Notes: a model not told the origin generated them from the sequence alone. A DNA stretch of 64,000 nucleotides from Dendrobium chrysotoxum (GCA_019925795.1 CM034305.1:93966433-94030432), one strand, 5' to 3'; positions 1 through 12,349 are shown, numbered from the stretch's first letter. Translations and numbers: made by a program.

Positions 1-314
1 TGGTCCTAATGACCAAACGAATATGTCAATATAGATTATTCCAATTCCCACAATGTAATGAATTTTATATGATGTATATTTGCTACATTAAGTCAAGGCC
101 TTCCCCCCAAGGAAGGGCCTCATTTGTAATCGACTGCAAACACTAATGGATTCATTCAAACTGGGCCACCCCTGTGGTTTTTCCCCCTTTTCAGGGGTTT
201 CCACATAAAAACTCTGGTATCTCTTATGAATGCTACACCCTCTCTTTTATCTGATTATGTGCTGGATTTTCATACAAAGCTAAGACGTTAAACTTTATAT
301 TTCTCCACCACTGC
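1..314 (+). repeat. Ty1/copia-type LTR, 3' part (cut by window edge)
   Basis: This segment closely matches 47320-47637, including the pair of motifs typical of copia U5 ends: a pyrimidine-rich stretch with 'caggggtttccacataaaa', then 'ctggtatctcttatga'. The match starts inside the last minisatellite-like unit seen in the other copy, so the LTR probably continues left of the window. The end near 314 is inferred from loss of similarity at a CA. No tRNA primer-binding site follows, so the element is decayed or this is a solo LTR. The copia assignment rests on U5 style only. Confidence 0.5.
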
Positions 315-1770
315 AAATATTCTAGGATGCAACAAGGGTTAATTGCCTTCAAATCACAATTAATCGCTGGGAGGAAGTTGGAATGTCTCTATCATTTAAT
401 GTTTGATTATGTATTTGATAATGTCACATAAACAGCTAGGATTCCTTTTGATGCTTGGTGGAGCTTCAAGAATTACACTTTTTTTTCTTCAGTTTAAAAA
501 ATTTTAAACTTCTTCAGCCCTTTGTGCATCTAAATCTTTGTTCCATCTTTTTCTTTCGTCAAGGAGGTTCTTCCTTCTATAGTTTTCGATTCTCTCAGGC
601 CAAAGGAGTCTTTAACAACTGAAGAGAAAACTTTTGATGTAGTTTGCATGTGAAAGATGTTACAGAAAGAAATGGTGATTCCGCTGATAAAACTTTTTCT
701 TAGGTTCAAGCCATTGTTCCTTAGTATGGGGGATCCGGTGCTCTGATGGTATTGACTCCATGACTAACTTGTTGGAAAAACTTGAGTACTTGATTAGTGT
801 TACTCCTTCAGTTCAACGGAGGAATAAACAAAATTAAGGATGAGGAAGGAGAAGAAGATGCTGAGGATGAATTGGGACAGAATTTTCCAATATACGGCCA
901 CAGTGACAGTCTTCCAACTATGGATATGACAAAATCTGCTAATGTAGAGCTTCTGATGAGTGATGAGCCTTATAGAGAATCACGAGACTTTGTTAGAAAT
1001 CCTTTTTAGAGCTAGATAAATTGAATCTTGAAGTTCGAGCTCTTTTTGAATTTAAGCAGCTTGTGGATCCTACTATCTATAGCAAATTGAAATGAGCTTT
1101 ATATTCCAGCCTCACTCTAATGTAGAGCAGTGCTCTAATACAGAGAATTGCTTTTGCTGTTGATGCTAAGAAATTTATAGTTAGATTAGATGTAATGAAG
1201 AGGTAAATTGAGGCGCTGGCTAGCTTAATTAGTTAAGGCTTGACACTCTCAATTCCTATTGCATTCTTATCATGAAGATTCTATGAAGGATATTTCCACT
1301 GTGAAAGTAAAACTAGATGGCCTAAGGCATCATTCTGATAATTTCAAGTGTAGGTTGAATCATATTGTGAACAAATTGAGGGATTGAGAGCTGACCAAAC
1401 TGATTTCTGGGTCCAATTGAAATATGAAGATATTGAGATGGAGATATTTAAATTAGCAAGGCCTGGATAGCTCTTGAACAAGACCTTATATGGCTTTGCT
1501 AGTTTTATGTCTGAACAAATTGAGGACTAGAATAAATAAGAATGATACTTTGGGATCCATTTTGTATGGTTGAAGAACTAAATTTGGGATTAAATTTGTA
1601 CCCAAAAATTTTCAATTTATTTGGGATCAATTTGTAAAGCCGAGAGACTAAATCAAAGAAAACAAAATAATAGCCGAGGGATTTTCCCCTTTTCTTCTAG
1701 TAAATTATGTATAGAATTTTCATACATCATCTTATATTTTAATTATTTTTTTGATATGCATTATCAATTC
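315..1770 (+). other. Decayed coding-like sequence of unknown origin
   Basis: From about 797 to 1570 the plus strand keeps long stretches of one reading character with scattered stops. The longest open piece is 797-1009: acidic (runs of E and D), 70 residues. A continuation reads as charged, leucine-rich helical sequence with repeated stops. I recognise no domain. It follows the LTR tail, so it may be the internal region of that element, but a broken host gene is equally possible. From 1550 to 1660 there are two short related motifs around 'gggatcaatttgta'. Confidence 0.25.
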
Positions 1771-1775
1771 TCCAA

Positions 1776-2090
1776 CAACAACAACAACAACAACAACAAC
1801 ATCAAGACTTTATCACATTACGTGGGGTCGGCTACATGAATCCTTTTTCCTCATTAGTATCATGTTAAGAGTCAAATTCTCATTTAGATTTAATAAAAAA
1901 AAGGTCATTTCTAATATTCTCTGACCAAATTTTTTTAGGTATACCTCTACCTTTCTTAAGATAGGCCAAATCTAATACATTTATTCTCTTAACCGGGTCA
2001 TTGGAAGGCTGACGGTTTATGTGACCAAACTATCTAAGACGACTCTCTCTAATCTTATCTGCCACTGGAGCTACTCCAACCTTTTCTCCA
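1776..2090 (-). mobile_element. 5'-truncated RTE-type LINE (3' end only)
   Basis: The low-coordinate end carries a (CAA)n run at 1776-1803, which is the (TTG)n tail of the element on its own strand. It is followed by the family-specific 3' sequence around 'acgtggggtcggctacatga'. Reading the minus strand gives the C-terminal part of an RTE reverse transcriptase, including a degenerate RWFGH motif and a GRG-PKK motif. The same sequence occurs at 19077, 53690 and 58016 (minus) and 48337 (plus). Similarity stops near 2090, so only about 0.3 kb remains. Confidence 0.8.
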
Positions 2091-2899
2091 ATAGAACAAA
2101 TAATTATGACACGAAGATCGCAGAGAAATCAAGCTACTATGGAAACTGTTCTCATCGCCAAACAGTGGGCTTTCTTTCACAGTTTCTTAAGGTCCAACGG
2201 CTATATAATTTTAGGTTTAACGTTTATCTATCCATATTAAAGCTGCACTATTTGTTGTTGGATTAGTCAAATGGCTAATAACGAGAGCCGACAATCATCT
2301 ATTTTGAAAAGACAAGCAGAAGCAGGCCCTTAATTCCATTTAGAGACCCCTCAAAGAGTTCACTAGTTAATACTATTAACAATGGAAAGAGTAAGATTAA
2401 TTGTGAAATTATTATGTGAAAAGCATAGTTTTTGATAAGTATTATGACTTTTTATAGCTATATTTTAGTAAATTTGATTGTGATAATTTTCTTCTTATCA
2501 CATAAATTTTAAGAAAATAATAAAAAATGAATAATGAAATAGAATAATTGTGCAGTCTATATAAGTAAAGCTTGAAAAATTTATCTCAATTGTATCCAAA
2601 ATATCAACACATGCAGGGCTACAAAGAGTATTTTGTAAGACACACAGACAAGCTAGGACTTAATTACTGTATGTTAGCAGACCAATGTATAGACTGCTAT
2701 TCCCCATCTATGAGGAAGAACAGTTGCTCATGAAATTATGCAGTAAGATTATTTCCAGTCTACTCTCTAAAAAGACACCCATAAATTCTGGAGACTATTA
2801 AAGCCCTCTTGCTAATCTAACTTCATATATTGAAGAATCCATCACCTATTTTACAAAATCTTGATACTTAATCTTTTATGTTTCTCTATTAGTAACATA
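2091..2899. other. Non-coding AT-rich interval
   Basis: No supported gene, RNA or recognisable repeat. The sequence is AT-rich with many stops in all frames, up to the left terminus of the CACTA element. Confidence 0.5.
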
Positions 2900-3015
2900 C
2901 ACTACCAAAAAATGAACTCTTTCGCAGCACTTCTTATTGGTGGTTTGAAAACCGCTGGCAATACCTGGTTATAGCAGCAGTAATAACCGCTAGAAAAAAT
3001 TCCGCTTTCAATGTC

Positions 3016-3230
3016 TTAACCTAGGCGGACATTCGCCGCTCGCGATTCATTTCTCCATTTCGATCCCGCGGCCCCTTCTCCTCCTCCGATCCCTAGCTCC
3101 GTGCGCCCGCCCCCTTCTCCTCCGTCGTCGGCGTCAAAGAGCGAGCCGGCCGTCCAGTCGTCGGCGTCAAAGGCTTCCATCTCCTCAAGTTCTTCCTTCA
3201 CCCGATCGGTTTGTCCCATGACCTAGGGTT
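3016..3230. other. GC-rich island in the CACTA 5' region
   Basis: A stretch of about 200 bp of strikingly GC-rich sequence inside an AT-rich element, with an internal near-repeat of 'gtcgtcggcgtcaaa' (around 3124 and 3156). A 67-residue open frame runs on the minus strand (3219-3016), rich in E, D and G. It could be the element's promoter or leader, since CACTA ends are often GC-rich, or a captured gene scrap. No domain is recognised. Confidence 0.4.
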
Positions 3231-4029
3231 TTTTAATTTTGGTAGTGATATTCTTCAAAGAAGAGGTTTCATTGCACCATAATGTTAGCTATCTAGCATG
3301 CTTTGATGAGAAGTGAACATATCTCGTTGGTTGATGAAGTTCTTTCCAAAGTTTAAAGATTAATTTTTTTTATTATTATTATTTAGGGTTAAGAGTTTTT
3401 GTATTTAGAAAGTATAGAATATGCATAAAGGAAAGTATTTGGTATGTTTGATTCTAAAGAAAGTTTTCAAATTTTTATTTTGATTAAGCTTTAGAAACAA
3501 TATATACATAATGTGAGAATTAGGAGCAGTATATGATCGTTGTAGGGTTATTTGGAGGGCTATGATCAAAGTCACGGGGTTGATTTACTTGCCTATTTTC
3601 ATGGAGTAAACTTCAAGGTACTAAATGTGCTAGTTTCATGGTGATCCATTAGGGGTTGTAAATGAGCTGACTTGGAAGGAGTAGTGAGTGGTTCTATGGC
3701 TCTATTAAATAATTTGTTAACGATTAGGATGAATACGAATAAAAACAAACTAAAACATTAAATCTTGTTCATTATTAACTTCTTCCAACAATAAGCTCAG
3801 TTGATGGCCATCCAGTGCATCAATAGCTTTTCAATTGATGGCTCTGAACGTATAAAGGGACGTTTGTGATTTTCCATATTATAATGTGCTTTTAATATTC
3901 ATAAAACTCATCAAAATATAAGTTTTCCATTATTTTTGAAGCATAATCGAAGGTTTTAACAATAAAATGAACATGCACGTACACCTATGTTGGGCTCTTA
4001 TTGAGCCAAACTGGTACAACGGATTTTAC

Positions 4030-5800
4030 AAAAATTACAAAATGTTCAGTTTTCATTGGGCAAATCTAGAAGCTTGAAAAGAGGGCGTACTGTAGAATTG
4101 AGTGAATATCATATTTGGAAGAAAAAATCAATTTTCTTTGAATTACCTTATTGGGAGTATAATTTACTATCATACAATCTTGATGTCATGCATATTGAAA
4201 AAAATGTATGTGATAATTTCATTGGCACTTTACTTGATCTTGAAAAATCTAAAGATAACTTGCAAGCACGACAAGATTTAGTTGACATTGGAATTAAAAG
4301 TGAGCTGCATCTACAAATTCTTAAAAATGGTTCTTATTTATTACCCCAAACTTGCTTCACAATGTCAAAAAAAGAGAAATTGATGTTTTGTCAAGTTTTG
4401 AAAAAAATGAAAATGCCCAAAGGTTATGCATCTAATATCTCAAGGTGTATTAATGTTACTGAATGTAAGATTGTGGGCCTAAAAACCCATGATTGTCATG
4501 TGCTAATTGAAAAAATTCTACCAATTGCTTTAAGGTCATGTTCTCCATCCGATGAAATTATACATATTTCTGTGGAGATTTCAAAATTTTTGAAGTCAAT
4601 TTGTGCCAAGGTTATTGATCCGAACGAGTTGGACATACTACAGAATAATATTGCAATAACATTGTGTAAAATGGAAAGATCAATACTCCCATCATTCATC
4701 ATGATTATGGTTCATCTACTTATTCACTTGGCCGAGGAAGTAAAATTAGGTGGTTCGGTTCAGTATAGATGGATGTATCCGTTTGAGAGGTATTTCAATA
4801 GTAATTATTAATTCAAGTTATTATTATTCTGCTTTACATAATCTTTATAAAGGTTTTTATTATTACAGATTTTTTTCAGTATTAAAAGACTATGTAGCTA
4901 ACAAAGCACAACCTGAAGGTTCTATTGCGGAGGGTTATATTGCTGAAGAAGGGATAACTTTCTGTTCTAAATATCTAGAGCGGTCTCAATTTTTGAATAA
5001 AGCCGCAACAACAGCTGATGCACAATTTATTTTTAAATTTTCAAGTGGTGGTACTCCCTTGGGAAAGGTGTCTTCATTCAACTTAGATGATAATTCTTTG
5101 GTTCAAGCACATAGATATGTTCTCCGACATTGTGATAATATTAAAAGTTATAGACAATGTTTCAAAGATAGAGAGAGAAGAAAGCGACGTGGGCATACAC
5201 ATCTAACAATATCAGATTTAGAGAGACTTATCAATGAAAGATTTCACGAGTGGTTGCGTGACACGGTATGCTTTCATATTTTATATTTCTTAAACTTCAT
5301 AAATGATATTAAGTTAAAGTATTTGACATAGTGAATTAATTTTTTTATTCCTTGTTAGGTTTCAAGTTCTAATGATTTAGAAATCTCAGAAGAAATCAAA
5401 GCACTTGCTAAGGGCCCCAGCAAAATTGCAAAAAGATACAAGGGTCTTCTCATTAATAGTTATATTTTTCACACAAAAGAACGAGATGAAGGCAAAAAAA
5501 CACAGAATTTTGGTGTTATTAATATAATAGAGATTGGGAATTTTAGCTATTATGGAAAAATTAATGATATCATTGAAATTAATTACTCTAACATATTCAA
5601 GGTGATATTATTTAAATGTGATTGGGCAAACACAAGCTCAACAGGCATAAAACAAGATGATTTTGGTTATACACTTGTGAACTTCTCAAGGCTTATTCAT
5701 ACAGGCCAGAAAATTCAGGATGATCCGTTTGTTTTCTCTTCACAAGTGGAGCCTGTATTCTACATTGAAGATGCTAAAAATCAAAATTGGAATTTTGTTG
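4030..5800 (+). pseudogene. CACTA TNP2 transposase, C-terminal half (DUF4218 and DUF4216)
   Basis: The first exon (to about 4789) starts with the TNP2 block that normally follows the catalytic core: 'LPYWEYNLLSYNLDVMHIEK', then NVCDN. The block 'MVHLLIHLAEEVKLGGSVQY' and 'WMYPFER' marks DUF4218. A still spliceable intron (about 4790-4867) leads to an exon with 'NKAQPEGSIAEGYIAEE' and 'TFCSKYLE'. A second intron (about 5270-5358, GT...AG) leads to a DUF4216-like exon with 'DWANTSSTG' and 'FVFSSQVEPVFYIED'. The upstream tnp2 domain with the catalytic acidic residues is missing, so the product could not work alone. Reading frames within exons are well preserved, suggesting fairly recent loss. 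Confidence 0.85.
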
Positions 5801-5915
5801 TGAGAGTTATATTTTATATTATTTTTTATATATTGTTCTTTATATGTTGTTATTTATATGTTGTTATTTGTTAATACTAAACACTTTTGATTTTTTCCTT
5901 TGCATGAAATGACAG

Positions 5916-7607
5916 GAGGTAGTCTTTTCAGACGAGCAAAGAAGGCAATATGTAGAGGTGGATCAAGTAGAGGAGGATCTAGTAGAGGTGAAAGCAGTAG
6001 GGAGACTGAATCAATCACCCCTTCTACTCCAGTACACCCAGATTCACAGGAAGAGATTGAGTGTAATGAGAGCCAACAGACTTCACAGCATTCGTTTTGT
6101 GGAGCAGCTCCAGCCTCAGAAGAGGGGGTATGGCTTATAGGTATAATTTTTTTTTATTTTAATTGAATTGTGTAGATGAGTAAGGACCTATCATGCTTGT
6201 TCATTTTATTTTGAATTATGTAGATGAGCAAGGAAATCCTATCAGGCGTAGGGGGAGAACAACATGTGCTGATATACAGAATATGCCACCAGGAACACGA
6301 ATTCATATAGAGGTAAATGAAAATAACATCCCTTGTAACATCCCTGAGTCGATTTTGCTAGGAACATATCTTGGTGTTGTTGCAAGAGATCCTGTTTTGG
6401 CTCCAATAGCTTTTCCTGATTAGAGAAATAAGGGTATGGAGCCCTTCAAAAAAAAGATGTTGGTTGAAGTTTAGGTATATATATTTCAATGCAAATTTAC
6501 ATTTTTTTGGTTTTATATTATTAATCATTTCATATTTTCAATTGCAGTCTGAATTTGAGTTTCCTGGTCAAATACGTCATTGGATTCTTCAATCCCTTGG
6601 TGTTAAATGGCGTAATTATAAAACCATTTTAAAGGCTGAGCATTATGACAGTAGACAAATTGAGGAACTTTTAGATGCAGTTCCAGCTGGAGTTGATCAA
6701 ATGCAATGGTGCCAACTTATTAACCAATGGTCAAAGCCAGAGGATAAGGTAAGTATTGAGATTAAGTTTTTTTGTTAAATATTTATTATTATTATAAAAT
6801 TTGGAATCTAACAATATCATGTATCACAGGAAAGGGCTGCAAAAAATTCTACCAATGCCAAGAAACAAACTTGTCCTCACATAATGGGTCGTGTGAGTTC
6901 AGTTCGAAGATAAAAGGAAACGGTATAAATTTAAATATTGATTTATAACTACTAAATACTTTATTTTCAAACTTATATTTTTATTATAATTTTTTTGTAG
7001 TCTATAAAGGACAGATTGTAATTATGGAAAATCAATAGGATGCACAAAGATGGGACTTGGTCATCTGAGGATGCTATGCAGCGATGGGTAAATATATATA
7101 GTTATTACATTTTTTTTATAAATCGTTCTTCAATGGATTTAACTATATGTATTTGTATTGTAGACACATGCATGCAATCTTCTTGTCGAAGAAGGGCTTA
7201 CACCTGAAGATGGAAACATTGAAGCTAATGAGAGAGTCTTTACTATAGTTATGGGACCAGAACATTCAGGTCGAGTTCGTACCTAGGGATTTGGTGTCAC
7301 GCCGACTAGATACTTTCCTCATAGCAAAAATGAAGAAGGTGGTGGTAGCAGCAGCAACTTTGGACAGATAGCTAGTCTTAGAGAGGAGTTCAAATCATTT
7401 CGTGATAATCAGATCAGAGATTTTGGCTCATTTCGTGATGAGATGAGACAGTTTATGCAACAATTTCAAAAGAATCAACCACCCAATGGAGGATCAGAAA
7501 TGGTATGAAAAAAAAAATTTAATTTTAATATTCGTTGCTTGATAATTATTATCTCATTATCTGTATACTATTTTCAGGGTGGCAATGATAATTCATCTGA
7601 TGCCTGA
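5916..7607 (+). pseudogene. Second CACTA gene, plant transposase (Ptta/En/Spm, Transposase_24-like)
   Basis: A multi-exon gene directly downstream of the TNP2 remnant and in the same direction. Exon pieces include RGRTTCADIQNMPPG-type sequence (about 6222-6425), an FPGQIRHWIL block (6547-6748), short exons near 6830-6920 and 7001-7090, and a final large exon (7164-7503) with the family motif GFGVTPTRYF, then a charged coiled-coil-like segment of FRDEMRQFMQQFQ type. A short last exon ends at 7607. Stops occur at about 6421, at 6910 and just before the GFGVTPTRYF motif, so it is a pseudogene. In related elements this second protein is thought to bind the terminal repeats. Confidence 0.75.
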
Positions 7608-8339
7608 TAGTCTGCTGATGAGCTCTAGTATCAAATGCGATGCTTCTAGTTGTATGGATATTTTATGTATTTTGGAACTTATGTTGTTTTGATTTTGAAC
7701 TCTAGTGGTTGATATTTTGTGCTCATTTCCTTTCTTGTTATATATGACGAGTAGTATTCCCTAGTAATTTTCCTTGAGTTTGACTTGTCATTTAGTGATT
7801 TCTTACTGTTGATATGCTCATTTCCTTTCTTACTTTGGAGATAAAGGTGTGTGACATTAATCATGCATTAAAACATCACATTTCTTCCTCTAGTTGATGA
7901 AAATAGCAAGACATGTAGCAGTAAGATACTTGACAAATAGTGTGCAATCTCAGTTTAAGTGGTAAATCATCTCAATACTCATTTACTATGATATGCATGT
8001 AGAAGTCCATTTGATTGCCACAATATAAGTTCACTAATCCAATGCACAAATATAATTAAGTCGGTCTAAAAAATGATGAGCTGGTTTTATTTCCAACTGA
8101 GGAAGTGACTCAAATATATTGTTCTAGTTATGTGACTCTAATATATTGTTCAATATTCTCTTTTTGTTGTGAATATTTATGATTTAACTTGTGTTTTTAT
8201 TTCAGCTACAAGTATTGTTTATGTGGGTTTTATGTTTTGGTTTAGTGAATGTCTCAGATTTATTTTCTGTGGCATTATTGGCTGACAACTAGCTCTAGGG
8301 TGAATGTATCATGTTTTGTAATTTTTTTTAAAAAAATTC
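7608..8339. other. CACTA 3' non-coding region
   Basis: AT-rich sequence between the last exon and the subterminal repeats. No gene seen. Confidence 0.6.
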
Positions 8340-8720
8340 TGGGCATTAGTGGCGGTTTTAACCGCCACAATATCCAGAATTTCCAGAATTGTGGCGGTTA
8401 AAACCGCCACTTGACTGACTATCGGTTCATTATATTTGTTTGTTGCGGTTATAAACGCCACAACAACCCAGAATTTCCTTATTTATGGCGGTTAAAATCG
8501 CCACCGTACTGAAGATCGGTTCATTTTATTTTATTTGTTGCGGTAATAACTGACACATTTCTGTACATTTGCATCGGTTATAACCGCTGCAATAGTAAGC
8601 AGTCCATAATATCTACCCCGCCAGTCATTGAATCGCTGCGGAAAGCCGTTGCAGCTCATTGCAAACACAGCGGGAGTGTAGCGGTTTGGAAACCGCTGCA
8701 AAGAAAATCGTGGCGGGTAT
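8340..8720. repeat. CACTA subterminal repeat cluster
   Basis: At least eight copies, in both orientations, of a short motif of the type GGCGGTTWWAACCGCC or GCGGTTATAACCGC, several of them palindromic. Partial copies occur near the left end (2940-3000: 'gaaaaccgctgg', 'taataaccgct'). Clustered subterminal motifs of this kind are binding sites for the element's own proteins in En/Spm. Confidence 0.8.
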
Positions 8721-8980
8721 AACCGCCGGTATAGGTCAAAAATTGTGCTGCGAAAACCGTATTTTTTGGTAGTGATAGTTATTTATATCAGATTGTTTGT
8801 TTTAGAACAATCTTTTTAAGCTAATTGATGCTTGTAGACATTACCACATCATAAAAAAGAAAATCAGCGACGCTTTATTTTACTTGTATTGGATTTAAAT
8901 GTCTTTACATTTGGAGTATTGTTTCACTTTCCAAATAAATCAACACTTACAATTATAGTTTCTTGATGTTTGCGCCTAAA

Positions 8981-9111
8981 TTTTTTTTTTTTTTGGACAT
9001 TTAGGCCAATTAAGGCAAGCTCACACATGCAATACATAAGTAAGACTCGAACCCAAGACCTCTTGGTTGGTAGCCAAAGCTCCCAACTAACATACCAATG
9101 TTAGCTATGTA
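8981..9111 (-). mobile_element. tRNA-type SINE (131 bp)
   Basis: A near-perfect 12-bp target duplication flanks it: 'tttgcgcctaaa' (8969-8980) and 'tttgctcctaaa' (9112-9123). On the minus strand it ends in a poly(A) run (poly(T) at 8981-8994) and contains a B-box-like 'gggttcgagtc' preceded by 'ggctaccaaccaagagg'. A close relative lies at 42895-43012 on the plus strand. Confidence 0.85.
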
Positions 9112-9230
9112 TTTGCTCCTAAAGTTGATGTGTATATAAAACACCTTTTTTCATCTAGCTGCAGTAGTTGTGAACATTATTAAAAAAAATCCTTTTAAAT
9201 ATAATTATTTTTAGAAAGATCATTATAATT

Positions 9231-9533
9231 TGGTGTGATACCAAGCAACAACCTGCAAGAAAACCAAACGCCTAGGCAAAACTCAAGAAATCAATAGAAC
9301 AGTGAAAATAAGTTTCTTTTTTTTTTCTCCTTCATTCTATACTGATATTGTCATATATAGTTCACTGTAGCTAATGACAGTATTGCAAATAAGCCTAGTA
9401 CTTAAGATAAAATAGTATAAACGAGCTAATTATAAAAAGAAGTGGCGCTAACGGCCTGGCGAGGGTGGACATCCTGCCATGTGCATGAGATAAGTTGTCT
9501 CCCCTCTCCTTATGCTATGATTGCACCGCATCA
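9231..9533 (-). repeat. Gypsy 3' LTR
   Basis: Starts TGG and ends in ATCA on the plus strand (TGAT...CCA on its own strand), and aligns along its length with 14026-14327. Confidence 0.93.
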
Positions 9534-10600
9534 GGTCCCTCTTGCTCCAGAAGAGTCACTGTCCACGTGAATGTTGGAGTCATCTGTTGGGTGATACGGA
9601 GTGATATCAGAGACGTTGAAGGTAGCAGAAGTGTGTATATGAGATGGTAGTTCCACAATGTAAGCGTTGTCATTAATACGACGAACAATAGGAACTGGAC
9701 TGAGCTTGTGGGGATTGAGTTTGAAACATGTACCAATTGGAAAACATTCCTTCCTCATACGGACCATAACAAGGTCACCAGGGTTGAAGACTTGACGGTG
9801 ACGGTGCAGGTCAGCTGCCTCTTTGTAAGCTGAATTGGACGTGATTAGTTTGGTGCGCACCTCTTGTAGCACGTCCTAGTACATATCAAGGAGTTGGGTG
9901 GCTGTTTTATCAGAGCATTTTGGCAAGGCATCAATATCGAAGAGATGATTTGGAGGTTTAGTATAGACAATGTGGAAGGGACATTTGCCAGCAGACCGAT
10001 TAGTCTTTGAGTTATAAGCAAACTCGGCTTGGCCAAGAAACTCTTCCCACTGTTTCGGATAGCTTTGAACAAAATAATGTAACATGTTGCCTAAGGTACA
10101 ATTAACAACTTCGCTTTAACCATCCGACTGTGAGTGGTAAGCTGAGCTAGGGTTGATAGTTGTTTGCAAATGTTTCCAGAGCTCACGCCAAAAATGGCTG
10201 ATGAATTTAACGTCCTGGTCGTAAGTGATGCTGTGTGGAAGGCCATGGAGACGAACCACTTCTTGGAAGAATAGACGGGCTACATGGACAACATCTAAGG
10301 TCTTTTTGCAAGCAATAAAATGAGCCATCTTGAAAAATCGATCGACGACCACCATAATAAAGTCAGAACCCCTTTTGGTTCGAGGAAGTCCCAAAATAAA
10401 GTCAATGCTTAAATCTTCCCATATGGACTCCAGTATAGGTAATGGGGTGTAAAGTCTTGTGTTGAGTTTAGTTCCTTTATACTCTTGACAGACAGGGCAT
10501 CTTTCGACCAGTCGGAGAACATCACGATGGAGTTTGGGCCAAAAAAACCTTGTTTGAAGCTGAGTAAATGTTTTGTCACACCCCAAATGAGTTGTCAAGC
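9531..10600 (-). pseudogene. Gypsy integrase and C-terminal tail
   Basis: The 160-residue frame 10598-10116 carries the H2C2 zinc-binding end (RCPVCQEYKG), the first core aspartate in SIDFILGLP and the second in SITYDQDVKF. It stops at 10116 just before the catalytic glutamate block. The continuation (10085-9531) gives WEEFLGQAEFAYNS, the conserved integrase region, then VFNPGDLVMVRMRKECFP and ATFNVSDITPYHP, the C-terminal domain found in many plant gypsy elements. I see no clear chromodomain after it. Confidence 0.85.
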
Positions 10601-10730
10601 TACCACAATGTGCTTCCAGTATGAGGTGGTGACGCCAGGAAGAGCAGGGAATGCATAGTGTGTTGTTTTTGAACAGATACCCATGTCGAATAGAGTAATC
10701 ATCCTGTGATTTGCTGGCGGAGCAAGCTTG

Positions 10731-12060
10731 TCATATACTTGCGAAGTCAGGATCAGTGACATACAAATCTTTTAAGCATTCGAGTCTCGTTATCTCAGTT
10801 TGCAGTTGAGTCAACAATGCTGTTCGCCTACTAAGTGCATCTGCAACGCGATTTTGGCTTCCTGATTTATGCTTTAAGACAAAGGTGAATTTTTGAAGGA
10901 AGAGGATCCATCTAGCATGCATGCGGTTGATGTTCTTTTGCGGTTTGATGAATTGCAACGCTCGGTGGTCGCTGCATAACGCAAAATCTCTATGCAGCAT
11001 GTGGTGTTTCTAATGCTTGAGTGCCCTGACTACAACATACAACTCTTGTTCATAAACGGTCTATTTTTGCCTTGCAGGACTGAGTTTCTCACTGAAATAC
11101 TCTACTGGTTTACCTTCTTGTGACAGAAATGCACCTATGCCAAGTGCAGAGGCATCTGAATAGACTTGGAAAGGTACTTCAAAGTTCGGCAGTGCTAGAA
11201 CAGGGGCGGTGGTGAGGGCATGTTTAATGGAGTCCCAGCTTCGTTGCTTGGCGCCTTCCCACAAAAATTGTTTGTCCTTCAGGCAATCTGTGAGGGGTGC
11301 CATTAGGATACTGAACCCACGAATAAAGCGGCGATAGAAATTGGCATGGCCGTGGAAGCTTCGAATGTCGAATAAGGAACGCAGTTGTGGCCAGTTGACA
11401 ACAGCGTCGACCTTGCATAATACCCTTGGCGGAGATGATAAAACCCAAGAAATAGAGTTTAGTGGAAGCAAATTCACACTTAGCAGGATTGAGGAATAAT
11501 TTATGGGTTTGAAGAGTTTGTAAAATTGAGGTAAGGTGTTGTATATGCTCCTCGAGTGATTTGCTATAGACTAAAATATCATCGAAATAAATGACATATA
11601 AGTTGTTAAGATAATCTTTAAGTACCTCATTCATTAGTCGCATGAACATTGTTGGCGCATTGCAAAGGCTGAACGATATTACTCGCCATTCATACAAACC
11701 GAAGCTTATTTTGAAGGTTGTTTTCCATTCATCTCATGGGCGAATTTGTATATGATGATACCCACTACGAAGGTCTAATTTGGAGAATTATTCGGCACCA
11801 GCAAGCTGGTCTAGTAAATCGTCTAACTACGAAACTGGAACGAAACTTGGTTGTGATCTTGTTGATAGCCCGACTATCTATGCACATTCTCCACTTATTA
11901 TCTTTCTTTGGGACAAGCAATGCTGGAACAGTGCACGGCTTAAGCTGGGTTGGATGAGTTGCTTATTCAATAACTCCTGAACCATTTACTGCAATATTTC
12001 ATGTTCTCTCGGACTCATCTTATAGTGCGGGAGGCTAGCGCTTGGGACCAAGTCTATCTA
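10731..12060 (-). pseudogene. Gypsy reverse transcriptase and RNase H
   Basis: Reverse transcriptase motifs appear in order: LDLRSGYHHIQIRP (about 11780), SFSLCNAPTMF with an unusual SFSLC in place of PFGLC, and the catalytic YFDDILVYS near 11590. After a frame change comes FQVYSDASALGIGAFLSQ (11130-11180), typical of gypsy RNase H, and LCSDHRALQFI then GSQNRVADALSRR at 10830-11000. Stops and at least two frameshifts break it up. The closest relative in this window is the plus-strand copy at 25850-27000. Confidence 0.85.
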
Positions 12061-12349
12061 GTGTTGAATGGCTCGAATTTGTGGAAGGCCAGATGGCAAG
12101 TCTTCTGGAAGAACATCTGTGAATTGATGGAGCAATGCTGTAATTGGTTCTGGTAGTGAAATCACGGAAGTAACGGCCGGTTCGTTTGTTACCACAAGGG
12201 CATAAAGTTCATTTCTAGATCTCTGGGCAAGTAAAGACACACCGGTGACAAGGTGGAATGCAACCTTGTCCTTTCCCTTATGAGAATTGTTAGAATTGTT
12301 ACTGGGCAGGAGCCGCAATCTTTTTCCTTTCCAGTAAAAGAGTATGTAT

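Larger units (their letters stand above)
2900..8774 (+). mobile_element. CACTA (En/Spm) DNA transposon, both ends present
   Basis: The ends are an inverted pair, 'cactaccaaaaaat' at 2900 and 'attttttggtagtg' ending at 8774, flanked by the 3-bp duplication ATA (2897-2899 and 8775-8777). These are the hallmarks of the CACTA superfamily. The interior holds a 5'-truncated TNP2-type transposase (about 4030-5800) followed by a second, Transposase_24 (Ptta/En/Spm) type gene (5916-7607), the usual two-gene layout. Subterminal inverted motifs lie at 8340-8720. At 5.9 kb it is shorter than autonomous CACTA elements, and the TNP2 catalytic N-terminal part is absent, so it looks like an internally deleted, non-autonomous copy. 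Confidence 0.92.
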
